This document shows positions 11,016 through 19,734 of a stretch of DNA of 64,000 nt, piece by piece. The notes beneath the pieces were generated by a model that saw nothing but the letters and a program-made list of their open reading frames with translations, was not told the DNA's origin and ran no database searches. How positions within the stretch are numbered: the first letter of the stretch is position 1; each line of letters starts with the position of its first letter. A program made the translations under genes and the position numbers. Source of the stretch: JALORV01 sp963769745 (GTDB taxonomy: Bacteria > Pseudomonadota > Gammaproteobacteria > Burkholderiales > Burkholderiaceae_F); assembly GCA_963769745.1 (NCBI GenBank), contig CAVYNB010000026.1, positions 9,216 to 73,215 of the forward strand, in the 5' to 3' direction.

Positions 11016-11105
11016 GGGGGCCCCCGCCGGCCAGGGCCGTGCCGGTCGGATTGGGCTCGCCCGTCGTCTCGGCGCTTTCGCACCGTTCAGGAAGGATCGT
11101 CGTCA

Positions 11106-11591
11106 TCAAGGGTCGATCGGGTTTCCGGGTTCTGGTTTCGGCTTTGCCTTGTCCGCTGAACCCGACCACCGCGCACAGGCATGCAGGCGGCGAAAGGCAT
11201 CCAAGGGCAGTGAATCCGGCCAGACAGCGATCAACATGGCACCAGAACGCAAGGTTATCAACCAGGGGGCGGCGAAAACACAGCGCGACTCGTGCTCTGA
11301 AGCGGAGATGGAACTGAAAACCCCGGCTTGAATCCGCGTCCAGATTGAACCGTCGGCATCGATCTTCACCTCTCGCCTGCCGCCGGACGACGGGCGGGCA
11401 CGTACCAGTGCCCAGACAGAAGCCGCAGCCGACACGAGAGCGCCGCTCCAGACGCGTCCGGGATAGCGCGGATCGGCAACCAGGGCCGCGACCGCCAGCA
11501 CGCAGGCCGATGCCGCGGTCGCTGCGACGGCCGCGAGCCAGAGCCGCCGTTCCCGCGCCGATGGCTGCAGGACGGTCCAGCCGAGGATCAC
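11106..11591 (-). CDS. YgfX-like two-helix inner-membrane protein
   Basis: The 161-residue product starts with GTG directly after the fabF stop (TGAGTG). Two hydrophobic helices are visible (about residues 16-40 and 47-65), then a basic loop and a soluble C-terminal part containing SLPLDAFRRLHACARW. The layout and the place between fabF and rpoE fit the YgfX/CptA-type family often found there in Betaproteobacteria. That assignment is by layout and context. Its role is not established; E. coli YgfX is described as affecting cell shape and division. Confidence 0.7.
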   Translation of the reverse strand: MILGWTVLQPSARERRLWLAAVAATAASACVLAVAALVADPRYPGRVWSGALVSAAASVWALVRARPSSGGRREVKIDADGSIWTRIQAGVFSSISASEHESRCVFAAPWLITLRSGAMLIAVWPDSLPLDAFRRLHACARWSGSADKAKPKPEPGNPIDP

Positions 11592-12828
11592 TCAATGTCG
11601 CTTGAAGACCAGGGTCCCGTTCGTTCCGCCAAAACCGAACGAGTTCTTGAGGGCGACGTCGATCTTCATTGCGCGTGCGGTGTTCGCGCAATAGTCGAGA
11701 TCGCACTCCGGATCCTGGTTGAAGATATTGATCGTCGGCGGCGATACCTGGTGATGTACCGCGAGCGCGGTGAACACAGACTCGATGCCACCGGCACCGC
11801 CCAGAAGATGACCCGTCATGGACTTCGTCGAATTGACGACGATGGCGCGGGCGCGCTCGCCGAGGGCTGACTTGATGGCCTTGGTCTCGTTGATGTCGCC
11901 CAGCGACGTCGAGGTACCGTGCGCATTCAGATAGTCGACCTCGTCGGCATTGACGCCGGCGTTCTTCAGGGCGGCCAGCATGCAGCGCCTCGGACCGTCC
12001 ATGTCGGGTGCCGTCATGTGGTGAGCGTCTGCGCTCATGCCATAACCGACCAGCTCGCAGTAGATGCGGGCGCCGCGCCGGCGCGCGTGCTCGTACTCCT
12101 CCAGCACGACTATGCCGGCACCCTCCGCCAGGACGAAGCCGTCACGATCGCGGTCGAACGGCCGGCTGGCGGTCGTCGGATCGTCATTGCGCGTGGACAT
12201 GGCTTTCATGCTGTCGAAGCCGCCGACGCCGAGCGGACACGTCGAGCCCTCGGCACCGCCGGCCACCATCACGTCTGCATCGCCGTACTCGATCAGTCGA
12301 CCGGCATCGCCGATCGAATGCAGGCCGGTCGTGCAGGCGCTGACGATCGCGAGGTTCGGACCACGCAAGCCATGCCGGATCGAGACGCGTGCCGGCGATC
12401 ATGTTGATGATCGAGCCGGGAACGAAAAAGGGCGATACGCGGCGCGGTCCGCGGTTGAGCAGCTGCGTGTGGTTCTCCTCGATCATCGGCAATCCGCCGA
12501 TGCCCGAGCCGATCACGCAACCGATGCGATCGCGATTGGCATCGCTGATCTCGAGCCCGCTGTCCTTCAGGGCCTCTGCCGAGGCGGCGACACCATAGTG
12601 GATGAACAAATCGACGTGGCGCGCTTCCTTGGCCGACATCACGGTTGTGACGTCGAAGCCCTTGACCTCGCCCGCAATACGGCAGTTCAGGCCGGACGCA
12701 TCGAAGCGCGTGATGGGCCCGATCCCCGAACGGCCTTCGAGCAGCCCCGTCCAAGTGCTTGGCACGTCGTTGCCAAGCGGGCTGACAACGCCCAGGCCGG
12801 TGACGACGACGCGACGCTTGCCTGACAT
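11592..12828 (-). CDS. fabF: 3-oxoacyl-[ACP] synthase II FabF (frame interrupted)
   Basis: FabF (KAS II) elongates acyl-ACP with malonyl-ACP. The N-terminus MSGKRRVVVTGLGVVSPLGN starts at 12828. The catalytic Cys is in VSACTTGLHS; the two His residues are in NAHGTSTS and MTGHLLGGAGGIES. At about 12384-12391 the frame changes: after SIINMIAG one frame goes to TRLDPAWLAW, while the next gives VSIRHGLRGPNLAIVSACTT as expected. Removing one base restores 411 residues, against 413 in E. coli. Both parts match FabF, so a sequence error is likely. It lies 33 bases after acpP. Confidence 0.92.
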
Positions 12829-12861
12829 CGAACCCCTGCTGATTGTTGCCAGCGGCCCCGT

Positions 12862-13104
12862 TCAGGCCTTCTTGAGGTGACTGTTGATGTAGTCGACGGC
12901 CTGCTGCACGGTGCGGATCTTCTCGGCTTCCTCATCCGGAATCTCGCACTCGAATTCGTCCTCCAGCGCCATCACGAGCTCGACCGTGTCGAGCGAGTCG
13001 GCACCAAGGTCTTCGACGAAGGCCGATTCGTTCTTGATATCGGCTTCGTTGACTCCGAGCTGCTCGGCGACGATCTTCTTGACGCGTTGTTCAATGTTTT
13101 CCAT
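12862..13104 (-). CDS. acpP: Acyl carrier protein AcpP
   Basis: AcpP carries growing acyl chains as thioesters on phosphopantetheine. The 80-residue acidic protein has the attachment serine S37 in EDLGADSLDTVEL. The ATG at 13104 is preceded by a strong GGAGGAG ribosome binding site. An in-frame upstream extension is non-coding leader. It sits between fabG (156 bases upstream) and fabF (33 bases downstream); the larger upstream gap suggests an extra promoter, as is usual for this abundant protein. Confidence 0.97.
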   Translation of the reverse strand: MENIEQRVKKIVAEQLGVNEADIKNESAFVEDLGADSLDTVELVMALEDEFECEIPDEEAEKIRTVQQAVDYINSHLKKA

Positions 13105-13207
13105 CGACTCCTCCTGCCTCATGTGTGTTCGGGGTGCGCCACGATCTGCGCAATGACTGCCGCCGGTGCGCACCGCCCTATTCTTGGCCGGCGAAAAAAG
13201 CGCGCGG

Positions 13208-13213
13208 ATTCTA
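13208..13213 (-). promoter_or_regulatory. Candidate -10 element of an acpP promoter
   Basis: In the 156-base fabG-acpP gap the minus strand reads TTAGAATCC; TAGAAT matches the sigma-70 -10 consensus in five of six bases. No good -35 box is seen at the right distance. A run of T lies just downstream at about 13195-13200. The larger than usual gap for this operon supports an internal promoter, but the call rests on one hexamer. Confidence 0.35.
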
Positions 13214-13260
13214 ACAGAGGCACTCTGCACAGCCTGTGCTGCGTGCCACGACGAGTTCAC

Positions 13261-14022
13261 TCAGTTCATGTACATGCCACCATTGACGTGCAGTGTCACA
13301 CCGGTGATGTAGGACGCCGCCGGTGAGGCGAGAAACACGACGGCAGCACCGATATCGTCGGGCTGCCCAAGGCGGCCAAGCGGAATCTGTCCCAGCAGCG
13401 CCTGAGTCTGCTGCTCGTTCAGGGCGCGCGTCATGTCGGTGTCTATGAAGCCGGGGGCAATGCAGTTGACCGTGATGCCCCGGCTGCCGACTTCGCGTGC
13501 CAGCGCCTTGGTAAGCCCGACCACACCTGCCTTCGCCGCAGCGTAGTTGGCCTGGCCGGCATTGCCGCTCGCTCCCACGACCGAGGTGATGTTGATGATG
13601 CGACCGTGCCTGCCCTTCATCATTCCGCGCATGACTGCCCGCGACAGCCGGAATACGCCCGACAGATTGGTATCCAGCACCGCGCTCCAGTCATCGTCCT
13701 TCATGCGCATGGCCAGCGTGTCACGCGTGATGCCGGCATTGTTCACGAGCAGCGACAGCTTGCCGTATTCCTTCGCGATGCCGTCGACCAGCGTATCGGT
13801 GGCGGCGGCGTCGCGCACGTCAAATACTGCGCCTCGTCCGCGTGCACCCAGTTCCGCCAGGCGCTCCGCAATTCCGGCAGCGCCGGCGGCGGTCGTGGCG
13901 GTTCCGATCACCACCGCACCGGCGCGTGCAAGCTGCTCGGCGATCGCTCTTCCGATGCCGCGCGATGCACCGGTGACGAGCGCCACCTCGTCACTCAGGC
14001 ATTGCGACTGAAACACGTTCAT
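13261..14022 (-). CDS. fabG: 3-oxoacyl-[ACP] reductase FabG
   Basis: FabG reduces 3-oxoacyl-ACP with NADPH in each elongation cycle. The 253-residue SDR protein has the cofactor loop TGASRGIG near residue 18, NNAG, the catalytic Ser in INITSVVGASGNAG and the YAAAK active site. The C-terminal ITGVTLHVNGGMYMN is typical. The ATG at 14022 overlaps the fabD stop (ATGA). An open frame upstream is read-through over fabD and was not used. Confidence 0.95.
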   Translation of the reverse strand: MNVFQSQCLSDEVALVTGASRGIGRAIAEQLARAGAVVIGTATTAAGAAGIAERLAELGARGRGAVFDVRDAAATDTLVDGIAKEYGKLSLLVNNAGITRDTLAMRMKDDDWSAVLDTNLSGVFRLSRAVMRGMMKGRHGRIINITSVVGASGNAGQANYAAAKAGVVGLTKALAREVGSRGITVNCIAPGFIDTDMTRALNEQQTQALLGQIPLGRLGQPDDIGAAVVFLASPAASYITGVTLHVNGGMYMN

Positions 14023-14969
14023 TCGGCCGAGGCTCCAGGGTTGGCCATCGTCGCGAGTGCGGCGTCGAGGCTCGAATCGTCGTGGATCGCGAGACTCTCC
14101 AGCGTCGGCGCGATGCGCCGCGTGAGTCCGGCGAGCACCTTTCCGGGTCCGCACTCGATGACATGGGTGATGCCCTGCGCTGTCAGTGACTGGATCGTCT
14201 CGACCCAACGCACCGGGCTTGCGGCCTGCCGTGCCAGAGCATCGACGATACGCGCCGGCTCGGATTCGCGGGCGACATCGACGTTGTTCACGACCGGCAC
14301 CGCCGGCGAGACCAGGTGCACCGACATCAGGAACTCACGCAGGCGCGTCGCCGCCGGTTGCATCAGCGAAGAGTGGAACGGTGCCGATACGGGCAGGATC
14401 AATGCGCGCTTGGCGCCGAGCCGCTTGGCAGCATCGCAGGCGCGTTCCACCGCGGCCTTGTGGCCTGCAATGACGACCTGCGCCGGGGCATTGAAGTTCA
14501 CGGGTTCGACGACTTCGCTGCCGGCGCTCTCGGCACAGGCGCGCCGCACGTCGTCATCCGACAGCCCCATTATCGCGGCCATCGCTCCGACGCCGACCGG
14601 CACGGCCTCCTGCATCGCGGTGGCGCGGAACCGGACCAGCGTCACTGCGTCCTCGAGCGTCAATGCGCCCGCCGCAGTCAACGCTGTGTACTCGCCCAGG
14701 CTGTGGCCTGCCATCAGCACCGGCTCGGCACCTCCGGCAGCGCGCCAGGCCTCGTACATGGCAAAACCCGCCACCAGCATGGCGGGTTGAGTATTGACTG
14801 TCAGGTTCAGGTCTTCGGCGGGCCCGTCTTCTATCAGTGATCGCATGTCCTGCTTCAGCGCCGCCGAAGCACGATCGATCACCGAGCTGACGGCCGGGCG
14901 ATCCGAAAAGCTGGACAGCATCCCGACGGACTGAGAACCCTGGCCTGGAAAGACGAATGCAAGCTTCAA
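14019..14969 (-). CDS. fabD: Malonyl-CoA:ACP transacylase FabD
   Basis: FabD loads malonate from CoA onto ACP. The 316-residue protein begins MKLAFVFPGQGSQSVGM with the GQGSQ oxyanion motif. It contains the nucleophile elbow GHSLGEYTAL and the later active-site stretch LPVSAPFHSSLM. It lies 18 bases after fabH and overlaps fabG by four bases, as in other plsX-fabHDG-acpP-fabF operons. Confidence 0.96.
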   Translation of the reverse strand: MKLAFVFPGQGSQSVGMLSSFSDRPAVSSVIDRASAALKQDMRSLIEDGPAEDLNLTVNTQPAMLVAGFAMYEAWRAAGGAEPVLMAGHSLGEYTALTAAGALTLEDAVTLVRFRATAMQEAVPVGVGAMAAIMGLSDDDVRRACAESAGSEVVEPVNFNAPAQVVIAGHKAAVERACDAAKRLGAKRALILPVSAPFHSSLMQPAATRLREFLMSVHLVSPAVPVVNNVDVARESEPARIVDALARQAASPVRWVETIQSLTAQGITHVIECGPGKVLAGLTRRIAPTLESLAIHDDSSLDAALATMANPGASAE

Positions 14970-14987
14970 TTCATCACCATTTCAGCA

Positions 14988-15995
14988 TCACCATCTCAGC
15001 AGCACCGAACCCCACGTGAACCCTCCGCCAACACCCTGCAGCAGCACGTGGTGGCCGCTGCGGATGCGACCGTCACGGACGGCGGCATCGAGCGCCAGCG
15101 GCACCGACGCTGCCGACGTATTGCCGTGCTGATCGACCGTAACGATCATCTTGGATTCGGGCAGTCCGAGGCGGCGCGCAATGGCGTTCATGATCCGGAT
15201 GTTCGCCTGGTGCGGGATCAACCAGTCGAGCTGATCCGTTGCCATGCCTGCCGCCGACAGGACATCGACCGCCGACGACCCCAGGCTTGAAACGGCAAGC
15301 TTGAAGACCGCCGGGCCGTCCATCGTGAGAAACGGATGCCCCTGTACGGCGCCGTGGCTGACTCGCCCGGCCGCGCAGAGGATGCCGGCCTGACTGCCGT
15401 CCGCGCGCAGTTCGCTGGCCAGGATGCCGGGTCGGTCGGCAGCCTCGAGCAGGACCGCCCCGGCGCCATCACCAAACAGTACGCAGGTCGTGCGATCGTT
15501 CCAGTCGAGAATGCGCGAAAAGATCTCGGTACCGATCACCAGCGCCCGGCGGTGTTTGCCTGACTCCAGCATGGCCTCGGCCACCGTGAGTGCATAGATG
15601 AATCCGCTGCAGACCGCCTGGACATCGAACGCGGCACAGCCCGGATGACCCAGCCGCGCCTGGATCAGGCATGCCGCGCTGGGGAATATCTGGTCCGGCG
15701 TCGACGTCGCCACAATGATCAGGTCGACTGTCTCTACCGGTGCATCGGCCATTGCAAGCGCAGCGCGTGCGGCCTGCGTTCCAAGCTCTGCTGACGTGAC
15801 GCCGGCTTCTGCGATGTAGCGCTGGCGAATGCCGGTGCGCGCCACGATCCATTCATCCGATGTCTCGACGCCCCGTCCGGCAAGCTCGCGGGCAAGCTCC
15901 GAGTTGGTCACCACGCGCTCCGGCAACGCGGACCCCGTGCCGATGATGCGTGCATGGCGAAGTTTCTGCGCCGAATTGTCGGTTCGCGCGCTCAC
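14988..15995 (-). CDS. fabH: 3-oxoacyl-[ACP] synthase III FabH
   Basis: FabH starts fatty-acid synthesis by condensing acetyl-CoA with malonyl-ACP. The catalytic Cys is in QAVCSGFIYA, His in IPHQANIRI and Asn in HGNTSAASVP. I chose the GTG at 15995 (VSARTDNSAQKLRHARIIGT) as start, giving 335 residues and a 28-base gap after plsX. A longer open frame runs back into plsX but lacks homology. The family usually has about 320 residues, so a later start is also possible. Confidence 0.93.
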   Translation of the reverse strand: MSARTDNSAQKLRHARIIGTGSALPERVVTNSELARELAGRGVETSDEWIVARTGIRQRYIAEAGVTSAELGTQAARAALAMADAPVETVDLIIVATSTPDQIFPSAACLIQARLGHPGCAAFDVQAVCSGFIYALTVAEAMLESGKHRRALVIGTEIFSRILDWNDRTTCVLFGDGAGAVLLEAADRPGILASELRADGSQAGILCAAGRVSHGAVQGHPFLTMDGPAVFKLAVSSLGSSAVDVLSAAGMATDQLDWLIPHQANIRIMNAIARRLGLPESKMIVTVDQHGNTSAASVPLALDAAVRDGRIRSGHHVLLQGVGGGFTWGSVLLRW

Positions 15996-16023
15996 CGTGT
16001 CGTCCTTGGCATCTGCGCCGCCA

Positions 16024-17088
16024 TCATGCGTCGGTCTCAGCCGCTTCGGGTCGATTTCCGTGCATCTGCTCGAGTTGCACAACAAATGGCTGCATGGCGG
16101 CCACCGTGCGCTCCAGGACGCGGTGGCGCGCCTCCTCGAACCCGCGACGCAACGCGCACGCGAATCCGAGACGATCGGCCGAGCCATGGCTCTTCAGCAC
16201 CAACCCCCGCAACCCCAGCAGGCTCGCGCCGTTGTAGCGGCGCGGATCGACGCGCCGCCGGAAACGGTTGAGCACGGGATAGGCGGCCAGCGCCATCAGC
16301 TTCGAGAGCGGATCCCGCTTGAATTCCTCGCGCATGAAGTCGCCGAGCATGTGCGCCAGGCCCTCCGAGGACTTCAGCGCGACGTTGCCGACAAAGCCGT
16401 CGCAGACAACGACATCGGTCGTGCCCTTGTAGATGTCGTTGCCCTCGACATTGCCAAAGAAATTGAGCGGACTCGCACGCAGCAGTTCGGCAGTCTGCTT
16501 GACGATCTCGTTGCCCTTGATCATCTCCTCGCCGATGTTGAGGAGGCCAACGGTCGGACGTTCCTTCTCCTCGACGGCGGCAACGAGGGCCGAGCCCAGC
16601 ACGGCGAACTGCAGCAGGTGATCGGGGCCGCAGTCGACGTTCGCGCCCAGGTCCAGCATCGTCGTCCCCCCGCCGCCGCGGTTCGGGATCACGCCGGCGA
16701 TCGCCGGACGGTCGATGCCATCGAGTGTCTTCAGCACGAACCTCGAGATGGCCATCAGCGCGCCCGTGTTGCCGGCGCTCACGACGACATCGGCTCGCCC
16801 TTCCTTGATCAGGTTGATGGCGACGCGCATCGACGAGTTGCGTTTGCTCCGGAGCGCGACTGCCGGCGCATCGTGCATCTCGACGACTTCGTCGGCATGC
16901 ACGACCTCGATGCGCCGGGAGGCAGTCCCCTTCGAGGTAACACCAATTGCGCGCTCGATCTCGGCGCTGCGGCCGACCAGCAGCAGCGTGGCCCCCGGCT
17001 CTTCCGCGATGAAGTGGAGGGCCGCAGGAACGGTCACGGAGATCCCATGATCTCCGCCCATGCAGTCGATGGCGATACGGATGTTCAC
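16024..17088 (-). CDS. plsX: Phosphate acyltransferase PlsX
   Basis: PlsX turns acyl-ACP into acyl-phosphate for phospholipid synthesis by PlsY. The family N-terminus IRIAIDCMGGDHG follows GTG at 17088 (354 residues); another GTG at 17112 would add eight residues. Conserved parts seen are SAGNTGALM, IPNRGGGGTTMLDLGANVDC and VVCDGFVGNVALKSSEG. It lies between rpmF and fabH in the standard order. Confidence 0.95.
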   Translation of the reverse strand: MNIRIAIDCMGGDHGISVTVPAALHFIAEEPGATLLLVGRSAEIERAIGVTSKGTASRRIEVVHADEVVEMHDAPAVALRSKRNSSMRVAINLIKEGRADVVVSAGNTGALMAISRFVLKTLDGIDRPAIAGVIPNRGGGGTTMLDLGANVDCGPDHLLQFAVLGSALVAAVEEKERPTVGLLNIGEEMIKGNEIVKQTAELLRASPLNFFGNVEGNDIYKGTTDVVVCDGFVGNVALKSSEGLAHMLGDFMREEFKRDPLSKLMALAAYPVLNRFRRRVDPRRYNGASLLGLRGLVLKSHGSADRLGFACALRRGFEEARHRVLERTVAAMQPFVVQLEQMHGNRPEAAETDA

Positions 17089-17207
17089 CGCGCAAACGAT
17101 TTCACGGCGCACGCAGTGCGCCGTGAACAGGTAATGCGGAAGTTGTGATCGACGCGCGAAGGCACGCGCACGACGGCTGGACCGATCAGGTGGCTGATCG
17201 AGAAAGC

Positions 17208-17390
17208 TTACTCGTCGTTCTTGGTCTGGAGGACCTTTTTGCCGCGATAGACACCGTTCGGGCTGATGTGATGACGGCGATGTACTTCGCCTGTCGTCGG
17301 CTCGATCGCCGTCGGCGGGTTCGTCAGAAAGTCGTGCGCGCGATGGGTTCCGCGTTTCGACGACGACTTCTTGTTCTGTTGGACAGCCAT
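17208..17390 (-). CDS. rpmF: 50S ribosomal protein L32
   Basis: Small ribosomal protein of the large subunit. The 60-residue product starts MAVQQNKKSSSKRGTHRAHD and contains HRRHHISPNGVYRGKKV, both typical of bacterial L32 without the four zinc cysteines. The ATG at 17390 is preferred over an upstream in-frame start because the family begins MAVQQNKK. It lies 65 bases after yceD and 119 before plsX. Confidence 0.96.
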   Translation of the reverse strand: MAVQQNKKSSSKRGTHRAHDFLTNPPTAIEPTTGEVHRRHHISPNGVYRGKKVLQTKNDE

Positions 17391-17455
17391 GGCTAACCCC
17401 ACGAAAGAAAACAGGAAATTGTACCCGACCCAGCGCACTAGGGGAAAACTTCAGC

Positions 17456-17998
17456 CTAGCTCGCCTTCGAACCCGGCTTCAGGCCGGCAAGCACCGCGAA
17501 CGGGTGCTCACGCCCGGTGGAGTCTGCGCTGGGTTCCACTGTCGTCCCCACCTCAGCCGCGGGACTGCACGCCACGTCTTCCCATTCGTGACGCGCGATC
17601 AATGGCAGCGACAGGATGGCCTCGTCCTCGATCCAGGTCGACACATCCATCCGGCGTGCGCCAACGATGACGTCGACCTCATCGTCCTCGATCGGCAAGG
17701 CATTCAGTTCACCCTCGCTGTCGACGAACCGGAAGTGCGCTTCGCGCTCGAGTCGGAAGCTGAAGGGCTTGCTGCATCGCTGACACTCGAGCAACAGATC
17801 GCCCTCCAGAGTCATGCAGGCCCCGGGCCGTCCCAGCTCGTCCAGTTGGCCCCGAATCTGGTAGCGAAGCTCTCCTTCCGGACGTGCGAGCGCCGCGGCG
17901 AGCCGCGGCAGCGTTGCCAGCTGAAAACTGCCTTCGATCGTGGCCCGGTCACGGGCCAGCTCGAATGCATCGATGTATGGATGCGAACGCGGGGTCAT
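17456..17998 (-). CDS. yceD: YceD / DUF177 family protein
   Basis: A 180-residue protein of the DUF177 family, encoded just before rpmF in most bacteria. In E. coli and plants its relatives are linked to 23S rRNA levels; the mechanism is unclear. A CQRCSKPF segment (a CxxC pair) and acidic stretches (DSEGELNALPIEDDEVDVIV) are typical. The start ATG at 17998 (MTPRSHPYIDAFELARD) leaves 54 bases to the divergent maf gene. Confidence 0.9.
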   Translation of the reverse strand: MTPRSHPYIDAFELARDRATIEGSFQLATLPRLAAALARPEGELRYQIRGQLDELGRPGACMTLEGDLLLECQRCSKPFSFRLEREAHFRFVDSEGELNALPIEDDEVDVIVGARRMDVSTWIEDEAILSLPLIARHEWEDVACSPAAEVGTTVEPSADSTGREHPFAVLAGLKPGSKAS

Positions 17999-18052
17999 GA
18001 AGCGAATCTTGGAGTCGAGAACCCTGCAACGCGCGGCTACACTGCGCGCGCC

Positions 18053-18646
18053 ATGGACTCGCCGCGCATCGTACTCGCCTCGACATCGCGCTATCGCCGC
18101 GAGTTGCTCGGGCGGCTTCGGCTGACATTCGACGTGGCCGCCCCACAGGTCGATGAGTCGCCGCGCGATGGCGAAGCGCCAGGCGCGACAGCGCTTCGAC
18201 TGGCTGTCGCAAAGGCGCGCGAGGTGCATGCGCGTCACCCGGGAGCGATCGTCATTGGTTCCGACCAGGTTGCAGAGCTGGACGGCAGAGCCCTCGGCAA
18301 GCCGCACCAGCACGAGGCCGCACTGGCGCAACTCGAACTGATGCAGGGGCGCGAGGTGGTGTTTCATACGGCCGTGGCGGTCGCGGGTCCCGACCCCGAG
18401 GCGATGCAGGTCGACACTGTTCCGACGTTCGTGACGATGCGTTCCTTGCCGCGTGTGGCGCTCGAAAGTTATCTGCGCGCCGATCAGCCGTACGACTGCG
18501 CGGGTGCCGCGAAGATCGAATCCCTCGGCATCGCACTGGTGGATCGCGTGCGGTCAGATGACCCGACCGCGCTGATCGGGCTTCCGCTGATTCGGCTCTC
18601 CGCCATGCTGGTGGACGTGGGCATTGCGGTGCTGCCGGTGCGTTGA
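18053..18646 (+). CDS. maf: Maf-like nucleotide pyrophosphatase
   Basis: Maf proteins hydrolyse non-canonical or modified nucleoside triphosphates to monophosphates. The 197-residue protein has the signature IVLASTSRYRRELLGRL at the N-terminus, DESPRDGEAP, VIGSDQVAELDG, and YDCAGAAKIESLGI near the end, so it fits the YceF-type subfamily. A TACACT hexamer (18038-18043) lies only ten bases before the ATG and could be a -10 box giving a nearly leaderless message. The gene is divergent from yceD and followed within four bases by the methylase gene. Confidence 0.93.
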   Translation: MDSPRIVLASTSRYRRELLGRLRLTFDVAAPQVDESPRDGEAPGATALRLAVAKAREVHARHPGAIVIGSDQVAELDGRALGKPHQHEAALAQLELMQGREVVFHTAVAVAGPDPEAMQVDTVPTFVTMRSLPRVALESYLRADQPYDCAGAAKIESLGIALVDRVRSDDPTALIGLPLIRLSAMLVDVGIAVLPVR

Positions 18647-18649
18647 GTC

Positions 18650-19351
18650 GTGGCGACGCTCTACCTGCTGCCCTGCCCGATCGCCGACGGCTCGGAGCTG
18701 TCGGTATTGCCGGCCCAGGTCATCGCGATCGCCCAGCGCCTGACCTATTTTCTGGCCGAGAACGCCAAGTCGGCCCGTGCTTTCCTCAAGGCGATCGGTC
18801 ATCCGCAACCCCTGCGCGACCTGCAGATCGTCGAGATTGGCCATGAGCCACCCGTCGGTGACATCCCCGCCTGGCTCGAACCACTGCTTGCCGGTCGTGA
18901 CGGCGCGCTGGTCTCCGAAGCCGGATGCCCGGCTGTGGCTGATCCTGGCGCGGAAATCGTTGCCGCTGCCCATCAGCGGGGACTGCGCGTGCAACCATTG
19001 GTAGGTCCGTCGTCGCTGCTGCTCGCTCTGATGGCGTCGGGACTGAATGGCCAGCAGTTCCGTTTTCACGGCTACCTGCCGGTTCCCGCCGTCGATCGGA
19101 GCCGGCGCCTGGTCGCACTGGAGCGCGACTCGCGTGCCGGAGAGACTCAGCTCTTCATCGAGACGCCCTATCGCAGCGCCGCGATGTTCGATGCCATCAT
19201 GACTTCATGCGCATCGGACACACGGCTGTCGGTCGCGGCGGATCTGACCGGTCCGTCAGAGTTTGTGCAGACCCGCACGATCGCTGAATGGAAGCGGTCC
19301 CAGCGGCCGCCGGTGGAGCGACGCCCGACCGTGTTCCTGCTGCTCGCCTAA
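18650..19351 (+). CDS. Tetrapyrrole methylase-fold SAM methyltransferase, RsmI-like
   Basis: The 233-residue product starts at GTG 18650 (MATLYLLPCPIADGSELSVL). It has the fold of the precorrin/RsmI methylase family: a GALVSEAGCPAVADPGAEIV segment corresponding to the RsmI active-site loop, GPSSLLLALMASGLNG, and FIETPYRS. RsmI methylates C1402 of 16S rRNA. This protein lacks the usual RsmI N-terminal AEDTR motif (AENAKSARAFL here) and so may be a paralogue with another substrate. It is co-directional with maf and converges with the Rieske gene, the stops overlapping by three bases. Confidence 0.8.
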   Translation: MATLYLLPCPIADGSELSVLPAQVIAIAQRLTYFLAENAKSARAFLKAIGHPQPLRDLQIVEIGHEPPVGDIPAWLEPLLAGRDGALVSEAGCPAVADPGAEIVAAAHQRGLRVQPLVGPSSLLLALMASGLNGQQFRFHGYLPVPAVDRSRRLVALERDSRAGETQLFIETPYRSAAMFDAIMTSCASDTRLSVAADLTGPSEFVQTRTIAEWKRSQRPPVERRPTVFLLLA

Positions 19352-19734
19352 AGGCCCTCCTCCAAGGGACGGGCGTGATGGTCCGGCTCCCAGCAGACCG
19401 ACGCCGCACTCTCGACGACCGTGAGGGGTCGAAGGCCACCGTGTCCGGCACACGCGCCGCCGCGACACGCGCCGGTGGCCGGGTCGTAGAGAGCCCCATG
19501 CGTCGCGCACATCAGGAACTCTGCGTCGGGCTCGAAGAATTCGCCCGGCTGCCAGTCGAGTTCCATCGAAACATGCGCGCACCGATTGAGGTACGCCACC
19601 GCCTTCCCCCGATGTCGTACGACAAAGGCGGGGGTCCGCTCGCCACGAAACATGACTTCGAAACGCACGCCACGCGCGCCATCCTGCAGCGTTTCCGACG
19701 AGCAGATCGGAATCAGCGCGTCGCCAGCAGCCAT
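19348..19734 (-). CDS. Small Rieske [2Fe-2S] protein
   Basis: The 128-residue protein is a stand-alone Rieske domain. Its cluster ligands are visible as CAH (NRCAHVSMELDW) and CATH (FLMCATHGALYDPATGACRGG). No membrane helix or signal peptide is seen, so it is probably a soluble electron carrier. It overlaps the HAD gene by 22 bases and forms a unit with rluC and HAD. This trio is common in Burkholderiales; the partner is not known. The text after the second motif (GACAGHGGLRPL) fits the usual CxGP region only loosely. Confidence 0.85.
   Translation of the reverse strand: MAAGDALIPICSSETLQDGARGVRFEVMFRGERTPAFVVRHRGKAVAYLNRCAHVSMELDWQPGEFFEPDAEFLMCATHGALYDPATGACRGGACAGHGGLRPLTVVESAASVCWEPDHHARPLEEGL

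Noticed and set aside
11016..11105. A sigma-E autoregulatory promoter before rpoE
   Set aside because: A GAAC word is present but no matching -10 element at the right distance was found by eye.
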